In this document: one piece after another, positions 33,341 to 46,200 of the stretch | Layout of the letters: every line of letters starts with the position of its first letter | Position numbering within the stretch: the stretch's first letter is position 1 | Assembly: GCA_026419785.1 (NCBI GenBank) | Contig: JAODTK010005409.1 | Coordinates: forward strand, 124,001-188,000 | Length of the DNA stretch: 64,000 nucleotides | DNA from: Sclerodactyla briareus | Lineage: Eukaryota > Echinodermata > Holothuroidea > Dendrochirotida > Sclerodactylidae | Direction of reading: 5' to 3' | Notes under the pieces: generated by a model | Seen by the model: the letters and a program-made list of their open reading frames with translations, nothing else | What the model was told of the DNA's origin: nothing | The model's database searches: none | Program-made: the position numbers and the translations under genes

Positions 33341-35592
33341 GGCTGTAGGTATGGACCCAGTTGGACAAACAGCTCTTCAAGGTTAACTGCTGATTGATTA
33401 AATTGAACTAATGTAGCTCACCTTGCCAGGAAATCCCTCCGGCTCAAAGACACACCCCCTACACCCCCCCCCCCCCCCCTCCCAACTTTTCTTCACTCTG
33501 CTACCAAACGAGTGGCATAAGCTATCAACTTCACAGAAAGCCTAATTTTCAACTTACCAGTTCTATGTTGTTTGGGGGTTGTGTCCTGGAGTTGTGCTGT
33601 CAGCTATTATCTGATTCCTTCACGTCCCTGCCTATCACATGACCTTGTGGTCCGACCATGATAACTCCAGGGACCTGCTGGGCCCTGGGAATCCCTGGGG
33701 CCGGCCAGGGGTCATCTGGTAGAGGACATCGGGGCCTGGTGATTCAAAGCTCCCCAGATGACTGGCAATGGGGTTCCCTATTGTTTTTATTTGTTTATAT
33801 TTTGGCTCTATTGGCGTCCTGGAAATTGGTATTAACTAAGAGTTGAAGTTGGGTGGACACTCGCCTGACTCTAATGGGGACTGTTACAACTGATGAGTCC
33901 TGCTTTACGGCTTTCTTGTTCGGTGCACGTTCAGACGTGGTGAACAAACTGTGATAATCCAGAATGCAATATGTTACTAGTGCTTCCTTGCATTTTTATG
34001 AGTATATCCAACTGCTGTAAGAAAAGGAAACTTTCAAGATCACATAACATCTGAACATTTATTTATAAGCAGGCAAGTAGCATGAATTAACTATAACTCA
34101 CCACACACCAACACTTGTGCTGGGCTGTAAGTTGAGTTTCAAGTAACACATCCCTCCTTTGGTCATTAACTGCATGCACATAATACTTGTGCCCTAATCC
34201 TTACTTTACTGGAATGGTAGGGGGTTTTAATAATCTACTTCTGCTGGCTGATGAGCAATCTCAATACACTGTTGGATATTATATGTATATTCAAAACGCT
34301 GGCTCAATCCAGGATTGCAAAAACCAAATGGACAAAAAAATAATGATTGTCAAGTCCAATACCAAGCCATATATGTTACATACACACACACACACACACC
34401 ACACACAGGACATGACTTACATAGATTCATTTTAGCTTCGCCAAGAAATAAAAAATGGAGGGTGAGCTCTAGCCCGGTAACCGATTATAATGCTTGTATA
34501 CTAAGTTGACACTACTCATGCTAGTACGTAGCCACTGAAGGTAAACAATGTATCATGTTTTGAACTTTGCATGTCTACATGCACCATTGGCCATGATACA
34601 ACGCATTTGATGCATGTTGACAGTACTAAGTAGTCTACTAGGCTACGCATTCACGAATGGTATTAAAAATGTTACTCTTTATTCCAATCATCGTCTGCTT
34701 CTCCGTACCGAGTTCCTGTGACTGTAGTTACACCCTCTCGTTTATTTTTCGATGACCTTACCTTATTTCACATTGACTTCCACCTACCGGACCTTTCCTT
34801 GTCCATGTTGCTCAGCCTAGATTTGTCTTCTTGCAGCCTAGCTGCAATTTCAAACAAAAATGTGTTATGTGGCTGGATTACAATGTTACACCTACAAAAG
34901 CAATCGCGGTGTCACTAGGCGTAGCTCGCATGGGGACTTTTTTATGACTTCAAATAGTTACATGTATTTGCTTGCCATTGCCAGCACCATGGGACCACCC
35001 TTAACAGTGCGGTTTCCCGATTTGAAAATTGCAACGACAGAATCCTCAAAGGTAGAGAATGGTACTATACATCCCCACTCATTAAAAATCAGATGCACTC
35101 AATCTGCGAGTTCAGGAATTTGTTTACAACAGCGTATCTGCGAATATCCCTTGGATGACATTCTGGGGCTATATGTTTCGTTATTGGAGAGCGGGGCTAT
35201 CTACCCAAATGTAGGTGTGTGAATTGAAAGCTTGTCCTTGTTAGATTCACCAAGCAGTTGAGTGGTAATTTGGGGATGTTCCTTTCAGTGCTCGAGTGTG
35301 TGAGTCCCACTTAGGACCTCTTCTCTGGGGAATGCTCTGGGGCAAGGCACATCAATTAGAATGATTGAGGACTGGGGAGCGAACCCTACTCACAGGAGGG
35401 TGGCTCTGCCTTTGCAGGAGTAAGTAAACAATGCCCTTGTGAAGTCTTCTAGAGAGCATGCCAGGTATGAGCATAGCAGGGCCATATCAAAAAGTTATAA
35501 AGTTATAGCACACAAATGATCCTTACCTTTAACCACTTACATTTGCAGTTAACCCCACCTCCTAACGCTGGGTTTTTTTCAATTGACTTCAG
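33341..35592. other. No firmly supported feature; (CA)n microsatellite at 34380
   Basis: A short CA repeat lies at about 34381-34406 and a C-tract at about 33466-33480. An open minus-strand stretch around 33665-33790 (including PGRPQGFPGPSRS) has weak splice context. No gene is called. Confidence 0.35.
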
Positions 35593-35751
35593 GGCAACTG
35601 AGGGTCAGGATGAGCGAGCGCTCAAAATGGGAGATGGCGGAAACATGCCCTCTGTCCATCCAGGATTGACGTCATGCACTCGCACCCCAGAATACATGCA
35701 GGATGCACCCCAGCGACCACGTAGAGCCCTAGTAACCACTGCATGGGAGAG
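35593..35751 (+). CDS. Candidate internal exon, 159 nt, unknown product
   Basis: Acceptor with a pyrimidine tract (TTTTTTTCAATTGACTTCAG, ending 35592) and strong donor GAGAG|GTAAGAGG (from 35752). Between them one frame is fully open: ATEGQDERALKMGDGGNM, then PSVHPGLTSCTRTPEYMQ, then DAPQRPRRALVTTAWE with split codons at both ends. The length is divisible by three, so it could be skipped without frame change. The composition (charged, Pro- and Gly-rich) suggests a linker or disordered region. The family is not recognised and no partner exon was found nearby on the plus strand. Confidence 0.55.
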
Positions 35752-37902
35752 GTAAGAGGTGAGATGGTTACCTGTAACCGCAAAACATCCCGATTGGAAA
35801 TGCTATCCCTTGGGAAATGGTCAGAATCTTATGTGTGCTCACTATAGCATGTAAGGGGATAGGGGGGGGGGGAATGTATTTTACATTCCGAGAATGCTGC
35901 ATTCCATCCAGTTAATGGTAACTTATGATCGACTCAATTTATTGCAACAAAAGAGGCACTTTAACGTTATACCTTTAGGTCCCCTATACCGGTGCAGTTA
36001 TATATGCCCACCTACTGGATTGCTAGATCTGGATAATTCTGAAGCCGAGGGTGGCTCGTGTCAATCTGAAACCTGTCAGTACAAATCTGGATTGATGCGA
36101 GCGGGTACCTTCCGGCTCTAGAATTACGCCAAATGTAGCAAGCTAGTAGGTGTGGGCCTACCTGCATAGGTTAGAGGTAGGGTAATTAGTGCATTGACTT
36201 ATAAATTGCAATAAACAGGGGGTTTGGAGCTACAGTACCTGCCAGTTTACTTTTCCAGCATGTGTTCATTACTCTGATTGTTGACTAAAACCAGTCCCCT
36301 CCATACGGCCGAAGAATTCAAGATCCTAATACCATTCCCAAACAGGAAATATCAAACATGAAACATGAAAAATGCAACTGTAATTAAAAGGGAGTAAAGT
36401 AAGCCATTGTCAGTGTAATCATGATTGAAACCCATATTGAAGAGGAAATAAAAAAAAAGCTCTCATGCCTTCAAGGTAATTAGGGTTATTGCTTTTCGAT
36501 GATGCTTATTCAGTCGGTTCGTCTGTCAAGCGAACGGAACATTTGTGGTTGTGTGCAGGGATTTGTTTAGAAACCTCCATGGAGCCAACGATAATGTTAT
36601 AAATGGATCCAATAAATTGTCATATGATTCATTATTGATCACTTTTTTAAAACTTTGTAGTCTAGGCTTGCAGCATATTTTAGGGGTGCTCTTGAAGCAG
36701 TTACAGTGCCGACTTTTCTTTTGGATAATCCAGATTACTTCTCTGATCAGTAGTTATGGCCCCAATCTTGGGAGAAGGGTGCTCCACATATGTGTTGGGT
36801 GGGACATAATATTCAACCCCCCCCCTCCCCGCCTGATGTTTTCACATAGGTCAAGCCTGTTCCGAATGTAGACCTATGAGGTAAAAATATCTAATGAGCA
36901 GTGGAGCACATCCATGTGAAAAAGTGGGGGGGGGTGGGGGTGATGGGCCTGAACCAGAGATTACTGTGTGAGAATGTTAGAGTCAATGGGAGCATCGCAA
37001 AAAGGGGGGTATTGTGTTCTCCCCATCCCCCACGAATCAGGGCCCATGCTACAGAGATTGAAAACAGTTTAGGATAATATAGGCCATATTTTGCAAAAAC
37101 ATTGTCACGATATGTCGGCTTCATTTACCAAGTTTAGTCAAAATCTGAAAAAATAGGGATGACCTTCACTATTGCCGGGGCTGAGGGTAGTGTACATCAA
37201 CCAAGTTCGGTTTGGAATCTGACAACTTGAAGAGCATGAAAACATTATGCAAAATTAGCAGGCCCCAATCATGTGGCATTGGCCACTTCGAACCCTCCAG
37301 ATTTCTCATGGGGAAGATGCATGTCAAGTTTTGGGTCAATCGGCCGATATGTTGAAGATGAGTTTTTGCTTAAAGTTTCTGGCGGTGGGCACGAAGGTGG
37401 CATTGGTGGCTACTCACCCAAATCATTTATTCCCTGGACACTAGTTGTGGCGCAGAATTCAAAACATTGCTTGGCTGAAGATCTCCCCTCCCCTTACCCC
37501 GTCCTTGCCTTAGTAAGAGTGGGTAAATAGCTAAGACCACCCGCCTACATCTCCCCCCCCCCTCTCTCCACTGTATCACTTTTGGAACCGTAAGAACTAT
37601 TGATCATGGGGTACTGTAGTTATCATCTTTAATTAATCCAATCTATCTGAAAAACTTTTTCATCTGCTGCTCCGAACTTCTCTCTTCCATCTATTGCGTA
37701 CCCATGACATTAAGAGCGATTAGGAGGTCGTGCAAGGTCAAACCACTCCGCATAGTATGGACTTTTCAAAATGAGACATTATGGCTGTGAATGAGCTTTT
37801 ACGTAAACTTCTTTTGATAAACATCATCAATTTTTACGCCATCACTCTGATCATTGGAGACATGCTTTGAACTGTTACACACCTGTTCCCTTCACAACTT
37901 AC
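35752..37902. other. No supported feature
   Basis: AT-rich with G/C tracts (35863-35872, 36819-36830, 36927-36942). A minus-strand donor-like GGGTGAGT near 37420 has no convincing open exon upstream. Confidence 0.35.
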
Positions 37903-37941
37903 TCGGTTTGTTGGATTGTGAATTGGGTGCAGGTGCGTGGC
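37903..37941 (-). CDS. Candidate 39-nt microexon
   Basis: Minus strand: acceptor TATTGTATTCCAG ends at 37942, consensus donor GTAAGT starts at 37902. The 13 codons read ATHLHPIHNPTNR in phase 0 at both ends. This phase agrees with the end of the candidate exon at 38628-38914 on the same strand, making it a plausible next exon. Very short, so chance cannot be excluded. Confidence 0.35.
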
Positions 37942-38627
37942 CTGGAATACAATAGACCATTGTTCTGTAGGTAAGGGAACCCGCCGCTTGAGAAAAATTG
38001 GGATTTGCAACAGAACCACAATTACATTTCATCTGACAAACAAATTAGAACATTCGTTTTGTGGGTTCACGTACCAATCGGGAGTTGGAAACGCTTAAAA
38101 ACCTCGTGGAGAGAAGTTGGCTCCATTCCGAAATGTGAATTTTACTTTGCCTTCCTCCTGATAGCAGATTAAGTGGTCCATGCTGGCCATTTTGTTCTGT
38201 TATGAGACTGCATTCACTGCTTAACCCTTATCGTGCTGAATCACATTGGGGGCGGCTTCATTTTGGCCTCCATTTTGTTCCGTAGGGAAGTGGCCACAGG
38301 GACTGTATAAGATGAAACACACAACAACCCTCCTCCAGTCCGATTAATGACACATTCATCAATATAACTAGGATTTGTCAAATTCAAGCCCCTGATTGGC
38401 TGAGGATTCATAGCATTTTGAAATTCTTGGTTGAAGAGCGCCCTACTCGGCGAGGGCTATGTCGCCTATGTCGCCTACAGCATAAATAAATGGTTTAAGA
38501 CTCCACTCCTCTGAGTCCAGTCCACCCTGCTTGTCGTTTCCAGTCTGGCATATTCTAGTGAGCTTGGACGCTCCCCCCCCACTGTTGGGCTAAAGCTGGC
38601 GATTGGGAATCCCTTTTGGCTACTCAC

Positions 38628-38914
38628 TTCCACTTCCTCGCAATGCTTGGTTACCGCTGCCAGGATCACGTATCTAATACCATTGTTCCCGGGAAGGTGG
38701 GGATGGTGAAGGTTAGTTGGCTGATTCGTGATTGCAAACTGTGCTTCTTTTGAGCATCAGCAACTCTTTCCCGGTGGGAACGATCTTGCCCACCATGTCC
38801 TGTGTGAACGGGAATCGGTGGGCTGGGGCCGACAGATAGACGCCCCTGTAGCTCATGTTGAGCACTTGAAGAGTACGCTCCGGGAGATGGGGGGGGGGAT
38901 GGGCCAGGCCCAGC
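38628..38914 (-). CDS. Candidate exon, unknown product, one frameshift
   Basis: Minus strand. Possible acceptor CAG at 38917-38915 and strong donor GAA|GTGAGT at 38627. Reads ERTLQVLNMSYRGVYLSA, PAHRFPFTQDMVGKIVPTG, KELLMLKRSTVCNHES, then after a one-base shift near 38715, HHPHLPGNNGIRYVILAA and VTKHCEEVE. Alternating hydrophobic strands (KELLMLK, IRYVILAAV) suggest a beta-rich extracellular or DNA-binding-type fold, but I do not recognise the family. The frameshift could be real decay, a consensus error, or a sign that two exons are involved. A C-tract upstream makes the exact start uncertain. Confidence 0.5.
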
Positions 38915-41112
38915 CTGGTCACTTGCCCGGGTGATTGGGAGTGGCAGGGGATGGCAACTGCATTTTTCATCTGTTACAGAAAACTAAGAATTCAAAAGTG
39001 ACATAGTGTTCCAGCCCTGACCAATTTAACCCACAACCAGACATTTTCCTCAAAATACCACTCCTTCATCCAATGATTCTTTTAGGCAGCGAATACCAAC
39101 TATTGTAGGTATTCTCCGCAACTGAGTATTGCTTTGTGAAGCAGTTGGGGAATCCCCGCAACAAATTGCAAGGTCCAAAGCATAGAAACAACTATTGGGA
39201 TGGAGTTCATAACAACATGGACCCCCCCAGTGGCTGCCAGCCTCTTGTTTAGGGATACAAAAGTCACCAAGCTCTCGTTTGTAAGCCTATGTGATGCGCG
39301 GTACCAGCCTATTCTATTCTGCTGTGCACGCCTCTGCAAATCCCACAGAAGGTTGAAATCTAGTAAAGGTTCCGCTTTTTCAACTTTTGACAGGGCATTG
39401 CCCAGAGAAAGGTGTGATTTAATAGTTGAAAGGGTCAATTGTGGGTTATACCCAGGCCATCAATTCTTTTTAACACTTGCTTCCTCTAAGTTGGTTAATT
39501 TGCCAAGAAGGTCCCAGCTGAGTACTTTCCAGAGCTTTAAAGTGGCAGTGCCATGTTTAGAGTTTCAGGTTTATCTACCACTCTCAATTGCCATATACAA
39601 AGATTTACAGAGAATATCAGTAAAATATGAGGAGACATGAATTGTATATAGACATATATCAATCAATTTGACTGGATGGACCAGAGGGTAAGTTTACACT
39701 TTTCTAGTCTGGCCCTATGTACCAAGAATATACTGAAGCATGTAACATATATTGGATAGCTGCCTAAAGAGACGATATGAGGGAGCCGTTCCTAAAATAG
39801 AGGGGGCTATCGCTCTTTAGATATATCTCATTTTAGTCGAATATTAACCAACATATCGTCTGCAGGACTTCGTTTGCAAATCCCCAAAAAATTTGAGAGT
39901 CTGCTCATTACGATTCACGTGACGTAGATGTCAGTCATCCGTAGCACAACGGTGTTGATATGGATGGGAGCAAACCCTGATACGAGCGCGAAAGATATCG
40001 CCCATATTTTGGTCATAAATATTTACAGAAGACTTTCAATAACTTTTACAATACCGAAAATGAGAATTATCGAAGAATGATGCATTGAAGCCTATAATGA
40101 ACCGAAGCAACTGTTTTAGCTATGGCGCATGCGATTCGGCTTGTTTGGTATCGCCGCACCGAGTTTCGACAATATGAATCCCTTCAAAGTGGAAATAAAA
40201 AAGAATATCATCAACGTATGCCATAACTATTGAGGTTGTCTAAACATTCCAAATCAGATCACTAGAGTAATTTGTTCCCAGCATGGCATGGCCGTTTCCC
40301 CCCGTAATTTAGTGAATGAGAGAATTTCTGATTGCACCCTCAAACGTTAGCGTCGCACCGCCCATTAGTTCCGCCCATGATTCACTCGACAGCGAGCCAA
40401 ACCAAGTCTGGCACAGGGCGTGTCAGGCATCTAAGCACGGATTGATTAAAGGGTAATCCTGCACATATGAGTTAATGAGGCTGATACAAGGTCAACAAAG
40501 TCAAACGCCTTTTCAACAGTTTACTATATTGAGGTGTGGCGTCCTCAAAAACATATTCACCCACTTTTTTTCCTCAAATTTACACACACCATCCCCCACA
40601 AGACAACCCACAATACAGTGGACTCCAGTGGTCCTCCTTTTTGAATGACCCCATAACAGTAAGGATTTGTTCATTGCTTGACCACCCCATGACAAAAAAA
40701 GCATCAGAGCTGCTCTTTCCTTCACGCTTCTACTTTCAGGTAAGAATGTTTTTTTGATGAGATACTCTGAAATGTAAAAAATATTTTTACCTCTTTGGTG
40801 TAACCAAATTGGGCTTGAAGAATCTTTTATTGTCAATGACAGAAATGACCACAAGTGAATCTTGCAGGTGCATGCCATCAAGTGAACAGCCTAAACCAAC
40901 ACATTGGCAACTTAACCGAATGGTATTGGGCCTATCATAACTCTCACTGTGGCCAATCAGAACATGCATTGCTACTCATAATATGCGACATTGCCCTCTA
41001 TATAATATTACGGTGTTGTAATCCTTTTGAACAGTGGCTTCACAAGTGTAAGCTACACTCTCGTCTGTCAGATGGGGACGTTAACTGGCGCTCCCAGGAT
41101 CAGAATTCTTAC
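38915..41112. other. Ambiguous region; open frames on both strands at 40.6-40.77 kb
   Basis: At 40619-40739 the plus strand is open between CACAATACAG and CAG|GTAAGA and includes QWSSFLNDPITVRICSLLD. The minus strand of almost the same stretch is open after TTTTTTACATTTCAG (about 40770) and includes KTFLPESRSVKERAALMLF. Only one can be right, and possibly neither. The 112- and 146-codon frames at 39100-39640 overlap on opposite strands without splice support. Confidence 0.3.
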
Positions 41113-41329
41113 CCCTGCCTTGTTACTCAGAGCACTCTCAATAAGAAGTAGGCAATATTCGTAGTGTCCTTCCACACCCAAAACTTGAACCTCTACAATT
41201 TCCGACAGGATTTCCTTAGTCATTGAAGCACGCTTCGCGGTGAAGCAGTAAACACAAGGCATATAAGTCCACAATGCCAGTTGAAACGTCTTGATAGCGG
41301 TGGACGCAAAATCCTGTGGCGAATACACT
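41113..41329 (-). CDS. Candidate exon, 217 nt, unknown product
   Basis: Minus strand, acceptor CCTGCAG ending at 41330 (weak tract) and donor GGG|GTAAGA at 41112. Open throughout: YSPQDFASTAIKTFQLALWT, YMPCVYCFTAKRASMTKEIL, SEIVEVQVLGVEGHYEYCLL, LIESALSNKAG. Helical, with alternating hydrophobics, and typical of a cytosolic alpha-helical protein. It begins with two bases of a split codon, which fits the one-base overhang of the exon at 43536-43697 upstream on the same strand. It ends in phase 0. Family not identified. Confidence 0.5.
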
Positions 41330-42096
41330 GCAGGTTTTCAACCAATCCACCCCATTATTGTTGTTCACATTTTAATGACCTTTCATTCCAGCCACTCAGT
41401 GCTGACAGACAAATTAAACAGTCCCCCTTCCTAACCAGCAGCCAGCCCAGCAGCTCAATGGAGTATGTAAACAAACCGACTCTCACTCACCCATACTTCA
41501 ATGGGAAGGGCTGTGGGTAGACAAATTGGGGTTATTAATTGGATTATTGAATCTAATCACACTGTGCAAACCAATGTACCTCAAACCTAGCCGTGGGCAT
41601 GCTTCATCCACTCCACAAAGTGTCAAACCTGAATCGCATGTACGGTTTAGAAGTTGAGAATGAACGTGAAAACAGAACGGACAAACAAACAGACAAACTA
41701 ACAACTAACGAACGGAAAGAGAGACATGATGACTTCTAGAGCTGCTCACCTGCAGCTAAAAATCTCTTGAACACCTTCCTGGCATGCTATCGAGAATTGC
41801 AAAAGCAGTTCTGGAGATCAGTTTGTCCAGATGTCATAGCCATTTTCTAGTGGTATCATAATCGTAAGGTTGAAACCCCGTTTCCTTATAGGCCATGTAC
41901 CTGTACCCTTCCACACTTATGTGAATATTCTGTTTTTTCAGATCCAACCTTGAGAAAGATTGGGCTTTTCTGAACTTATGGGATGTTTTTGGCCTAATTG
42001 GCACTCCCGTACAGCATTCCTGGGAATTTTCACGTATAACTTGGTTGAATATTCAGTACACCGACACTGGGGTGTACCATTGAATGCACAGTAGTT

Positions 42097-42130
<34 letters not shown>

Positions 42131-43535
42131 GCTATTTACAAGGGGTTTTCTCTATGAAGATCAAGCACAATGTCAGTAGTCTGTGCGTTTGTCAGTTCAT
42201 CAGTACAGCAGCATTCTGATATGTTCCACTGAGTATTGTACAGCAATGAGAACAAACGATACAAGGTGGTTGAAGTATAACAAAGTACTCTATAGTATAC
42301 GCGAGTTGCAGATCAAAAACAGAAGTGTATGAGGGACGTGAAAATCGCGGAGAAAGTCATATCTTGCAATTGAGGCTCGAGGGATATTGTGGAATACAGG
42401 CAGTCGGCCGAGCTAGGGACAAGGAAGCCTGGGAGGGGGGTCCTGCTCAGAGGATGAGGTAAAATCTTCCTGCTGGTATGTATTGAGGATTGGCCAGAAA
42501 CTGGCATTTCCATCTAAATGTTCTGTGACGTACGACAGAAGGGGTGGCGCTAGGCTAGGAAATGGAGAGATTGGCGGAGATGTGCGACTGTTGATGCAAC
42601 TGCTTCAATAACAATCCCTGAATTTATAGAAACTGCCTATCCTGGACAGAATTCTTTATTCGAAGTTTCAATTAAAGGGGGAGGAAGCCCCCACTGTGTA
42701 TTACAACGTTGTGCATGGTATTCCCCTCAGAATAATTCCAATGCGGGCCTGGCTGGCTACTTTGCACTGGCTGCTTAAGCACCGACACACACGGAGGGCA
42801 AAAAATGCAAAACACATTTCTACATCCATGTGCATTGGGGAAAAAAACAAGAACATTTTTGTGTAATTAATTTGAATTGAACGACTCATCAATCTTTTTT
42901 TTCGTAACACTCTGCTCAGAGAGATCAAAAAAAAAAAATTCTTTAAGAGGGAAATTATTATGGGCTGTGGTGTTTTCAGATCTGTCATGCGCGACCACTT
43001 CCCTCCCTCTCCACAGCCTGAACACCTGAACTTTTTTTTTTCCCCTGAGACAGAGATCCCCAATTACACACTGCAAACTCTTATTGCGTCCACCACATGT
43101 AGAAATTATGGTTTTACCCTGAAATTAGGCAATTGCCCATACAGAAGAAATTTGTTTTGGGCTGTATAGACGTATACCTCCTTCCACTATATCAATTTAT
43201 TCCAAAACCACTTAATCACTCCTGGATCTCCAAGTTTCCACCCACCAGACAGACATCATATCTCAAAGGCCCTAATGTACCAAAAATATGGGCCTCTTAG
43301 TCCCCCCCCCCCCTCTCCAGTATATTGTAGGAACTCCAAATGTAACGGGAATACAGAAATCCAAGAACAATAAATCTCCTCCATCTTAGAGGACCTATAA
43401 TACCAGTAACCTGCCTTGCCTCTGGCACAGTCTGCCTATCAGTGACAATGACGCCACACTGCCATTGGACAGAGGAACATTCTCGCTTAATCTCCAGGTT
43501 TTGCTGATGATGATCTTTTTCACAGAAATACTCAC
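41330..43535. other. Probable intron; T30 run
   Basis: Lies between two phase-compatible minus-strand candidate exons. Contains T30 at 42100-42129, which on the minus strand is an A-tail-like run. No exon recognised. Confidence 0.3.
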
Positions 43536-43697
43536 ACTGGTAAAGCGAGGGCCACAAAAATGATGATTCCTGTTGGATAACAAAGTGAAGATATTGGATA
43601 ATGTGAGCCTTTAGGTCGATGACTGGACCCCCTAGGACACCAATGCGTGGGCCGTCTGAGTATTTCCTCCTACAGGCCCCCAATGAGGTATTCATAG
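43536..43697 (-). CDS. Candidate exon, 162 nt, unknown product
   Basis: Minus strand between CCAAGTAACAG (acceptor, ends 43698) and CAGT|GTGAGT (donor from 43535). One frame is open: MNTSLGACRRKYSDGPRIGV, LGGPVIDLKAHIIQYLHFVI, QQESSFLWPSLYQ. It starts with two and ends with one base of split codons; the length is a multiple of three. The end phase matches the candidate exon at 41113-41329. No domain recognised. Confidence 0.45.
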
Positions 43698-45204
43698 CTG
43701 TTACTTGGAAATCCGAATGTCTGAAAAGAACAGAAGAAAATTCACTTTGTCGTTATCTCAAACCTATGCAGGTAACTCCAGGTCAATGACACGGCATCTA
43801 CTCACCCTCCCAGACCACTTCAACCCCCCAGTCACCCCCTTTGGCCCACCAATCTCTTGGAATCTATCACTACAACTGTCAGTTGCACATCTCTCATGAG
43901 CCATTATTCAATATCACCTTTATGGAGAAAGAAGGCTTAACCTCTACAAGGACATCTAAAAAGGAGGCTAGGACTACTGCCCACCAATCATTCAATAACA
44001 GTTAAAACAAACCTCCAGGCCCATAAACAGTCGTTTGTTTTATTGCATTGTGGTGGAGCCCAGACAAGGGGTTGCCTACATGTGGTCCACTGTCTACCCC
44101 ATCCACAGGGGGGGGGATATGACAGCTTCTACCCCCAGCCAGGAATAATGGCTGGCAAAACCACCACTGTCATGGGGGATGGGGAAATGGTCCAAGTTGT
44201 CATTAGGATGAACCATTGATGAGAGAGAGATTTTCTTGAGGTTTGGCAGCTATCTGCAGATTTAGGAGCACCATTGCCTCTTCAATAAAACCAAAAGAAT
44301 TACTTGGACCTTTTTTCTCAGAAACTGTTAACTTGCTCTGAGCGCTTTCTAAAGTGCGGCATTAATTTTCAGAATTTTTTTCTTTATTTGCTATTGATGT
44401 GGTAGGACTCCTATTAGCCCTTTTGTCTGCATTCCTCTTGTTGCAACCAACTGGCTTAAAGTGGGGGTGCCCCCTGTGGATGCACCCTTGGGTATTCATC
44501 TTAGGCTCCACACCCACCCACCTACCCTGGCAAAATGGGTAATTTGGGAGCTCCTTGACCACGGATTCTTACCATCCGGAGAGATTATATTTCAATCTGA
44601 AGGTTCAATTTGCATTCTCCAAATAGCGATTTTACCACTTTGTTAGGAAGAAGCATCGTGGCATCTTTTTGGTATCTATGCATTTCCCGCCATCCCTGTC
44701 CCCACACGGCACGACCTAACCAAATTTTACCAACTGTTAGGAAGTCATTGGCATCTTTTTGGTATATATGCATTTTCCCATCCCTGCCCAGCACCCCTCC
44801 CTCCGCACCCCCCCCCCCCCCACTACCTCCTCTGGCCACATAATTGGCGGTGGTTTGATGTTTGCTTTCCTTTAGGGATGATTCTGCTCATTAATTTCTC
44901 AATTCTACTTTCCACAGTTTAAAGAGAATGTTTTTATGAAGGTGTTTATTTGGCGGCCTTTCTCAGTAGGCGAGTCTCTGTTTACAGGGTTGGGTAACCA
45001 CCAGAGGCTGTGTCTCTGAATAGAAACATCATCTCGGTCCTGACAGTGGTGCAGTAGCGAGAATGTTTAAGTGCCCCAGGTGACCCTCAAGAAACCCCCC
45101 AGAATAGAAGAGCATTGTCGCCTGATAGCAACTAGCTAAGAAGCAACAGCGTCTTTTGCATGATGTCACAATGAAAAAACGCCTCAGTGCAATTCATTTA
45201 TCAA
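43698..45204. other. No gene; local duplication at 44643-44800
   Basis: TTAGGAAG, TGGCATCTTTTTGGTAT, ATATGCATTT/CTATGCATTT and CCATCCCTG repeat at 44643-44700 and 44739-44790. A C-tract occurs at about 44808-44821. No convincing exon. Confidence 0.4.
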
Positions 45205-45787
45205 TCCGGTATACCGTCCCTATGTTGTGATAAATCATCCCTATGTTGTGGTATATCGTCCCTATGTTGTGGTATATCGTCCCTATTTGCAATATATCGT
45301 CCCTCTGTTGTGGTATATTTATTCGTCCTATGTTGTGTTATATATCGCCCCATGTGTGGTATACATTCCCTATTGGCAATATATCAATCCCATCCCTACG
45401 TTGTTGTAATATCTCCATAATGTTGTGATATATCGTCCCCATGTTTTGGTATTCTCCCCTATTGTGGTGGTAAACCGTCCCTATTTGGCCGATAGATATC
45501 GTCCCTATGTTGTGGTATATCGTCCCTATGTTGTGGTATATCGTCCCTATGCGGTGGTTTATATCATCTCTATGTTTGTGTATACCGTCCCTATGTTTAG
45601 TATATCGTCCCTCTGTTGTGGTATATCGTCCCTGTTGTGGTATAAATCGTCCCTGTTGTGGTATATCATCCTTATGTTGTAGTAATTCATCCCTATGTTG
45701 TGGTATTTGTCCCTATGTTGTAAATAGCTCCCTATGTTTTTTGTATATCGTCCCTATGTTGCGGAATAGCGTCCCTATGTTGTGTCA
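45205..45787 (+). repeat. 21-bp minisatellite, about 27 units
   Basis: Unit TATCGTCCCTATGTTGTGGTA with substitutions and small indels. Because 21 is divisible by three, repetitive frames (e.g. YRPYVVV) stay open on the plus strand, but there is no independent sign of a gene. Confidence 0.9.
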
Positions 45788-45959
45788 TCAATAACTCGGA
45801 ATACTGTTGAGCGCTATTTTGCTGGTGATATAGTGCAATTGGGAAGCCTCCATTACTCTCTCCCTTGGGTGTAATGGCGAAACAATATCCTCTGTTCTAA
45901 TGTAGAGAGACACAAGAAAGGGATGAGTTTTAAACAACAAATTATTGTTTTTAGGGGTT

Positions 45960-46200
45960 GATAAAATATAGCGGGGTGGCGCCATCGGGGGGGCAGGGGG
46001 GCCATGCCCCCCCCTGCCCCGCGGGGAATTTTTTTCCCATCGTGTCGGGGAGCCCGAGTGGGTACGCTAAAGTGTCAACCCCGACGATGGCTTTTTTTGC
46101 CGCGACAGTATATATTTCCAACTTTCTTTATAGTGAAATTCCTAATTGAAGCTGACATTTTTCGGGCGCGCTTCGCGCCCTCATACCTTCTATAGTACCA
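45960..46200. repeat. GC-rich palindrome-bearing repeat fragment
   Basis: A near-perfect inverted repeat of G and C tracts around a CATG centre lies at about 45986-46020. A second hairpin (GGGCGCG-CTT-CGCGCCC) is at 46164-46180. Both are in a short segment unlike its AT-rich surroundings, suggesting an inserted element. Confidence 0.55.

Noticed and set aside
39100-39640. 112-codon (minus) and 146-codon (plus) overlapping frames
   Set aside because: Opposite-strand overlap, no good splice sites or motifs; a length of this order is expected by chance once in such a window.
45187-45794. Repetitive YRPYVVV-type frames
   Set aside because: Product of a 21-bp minisatellite; several overlapping registers are open.
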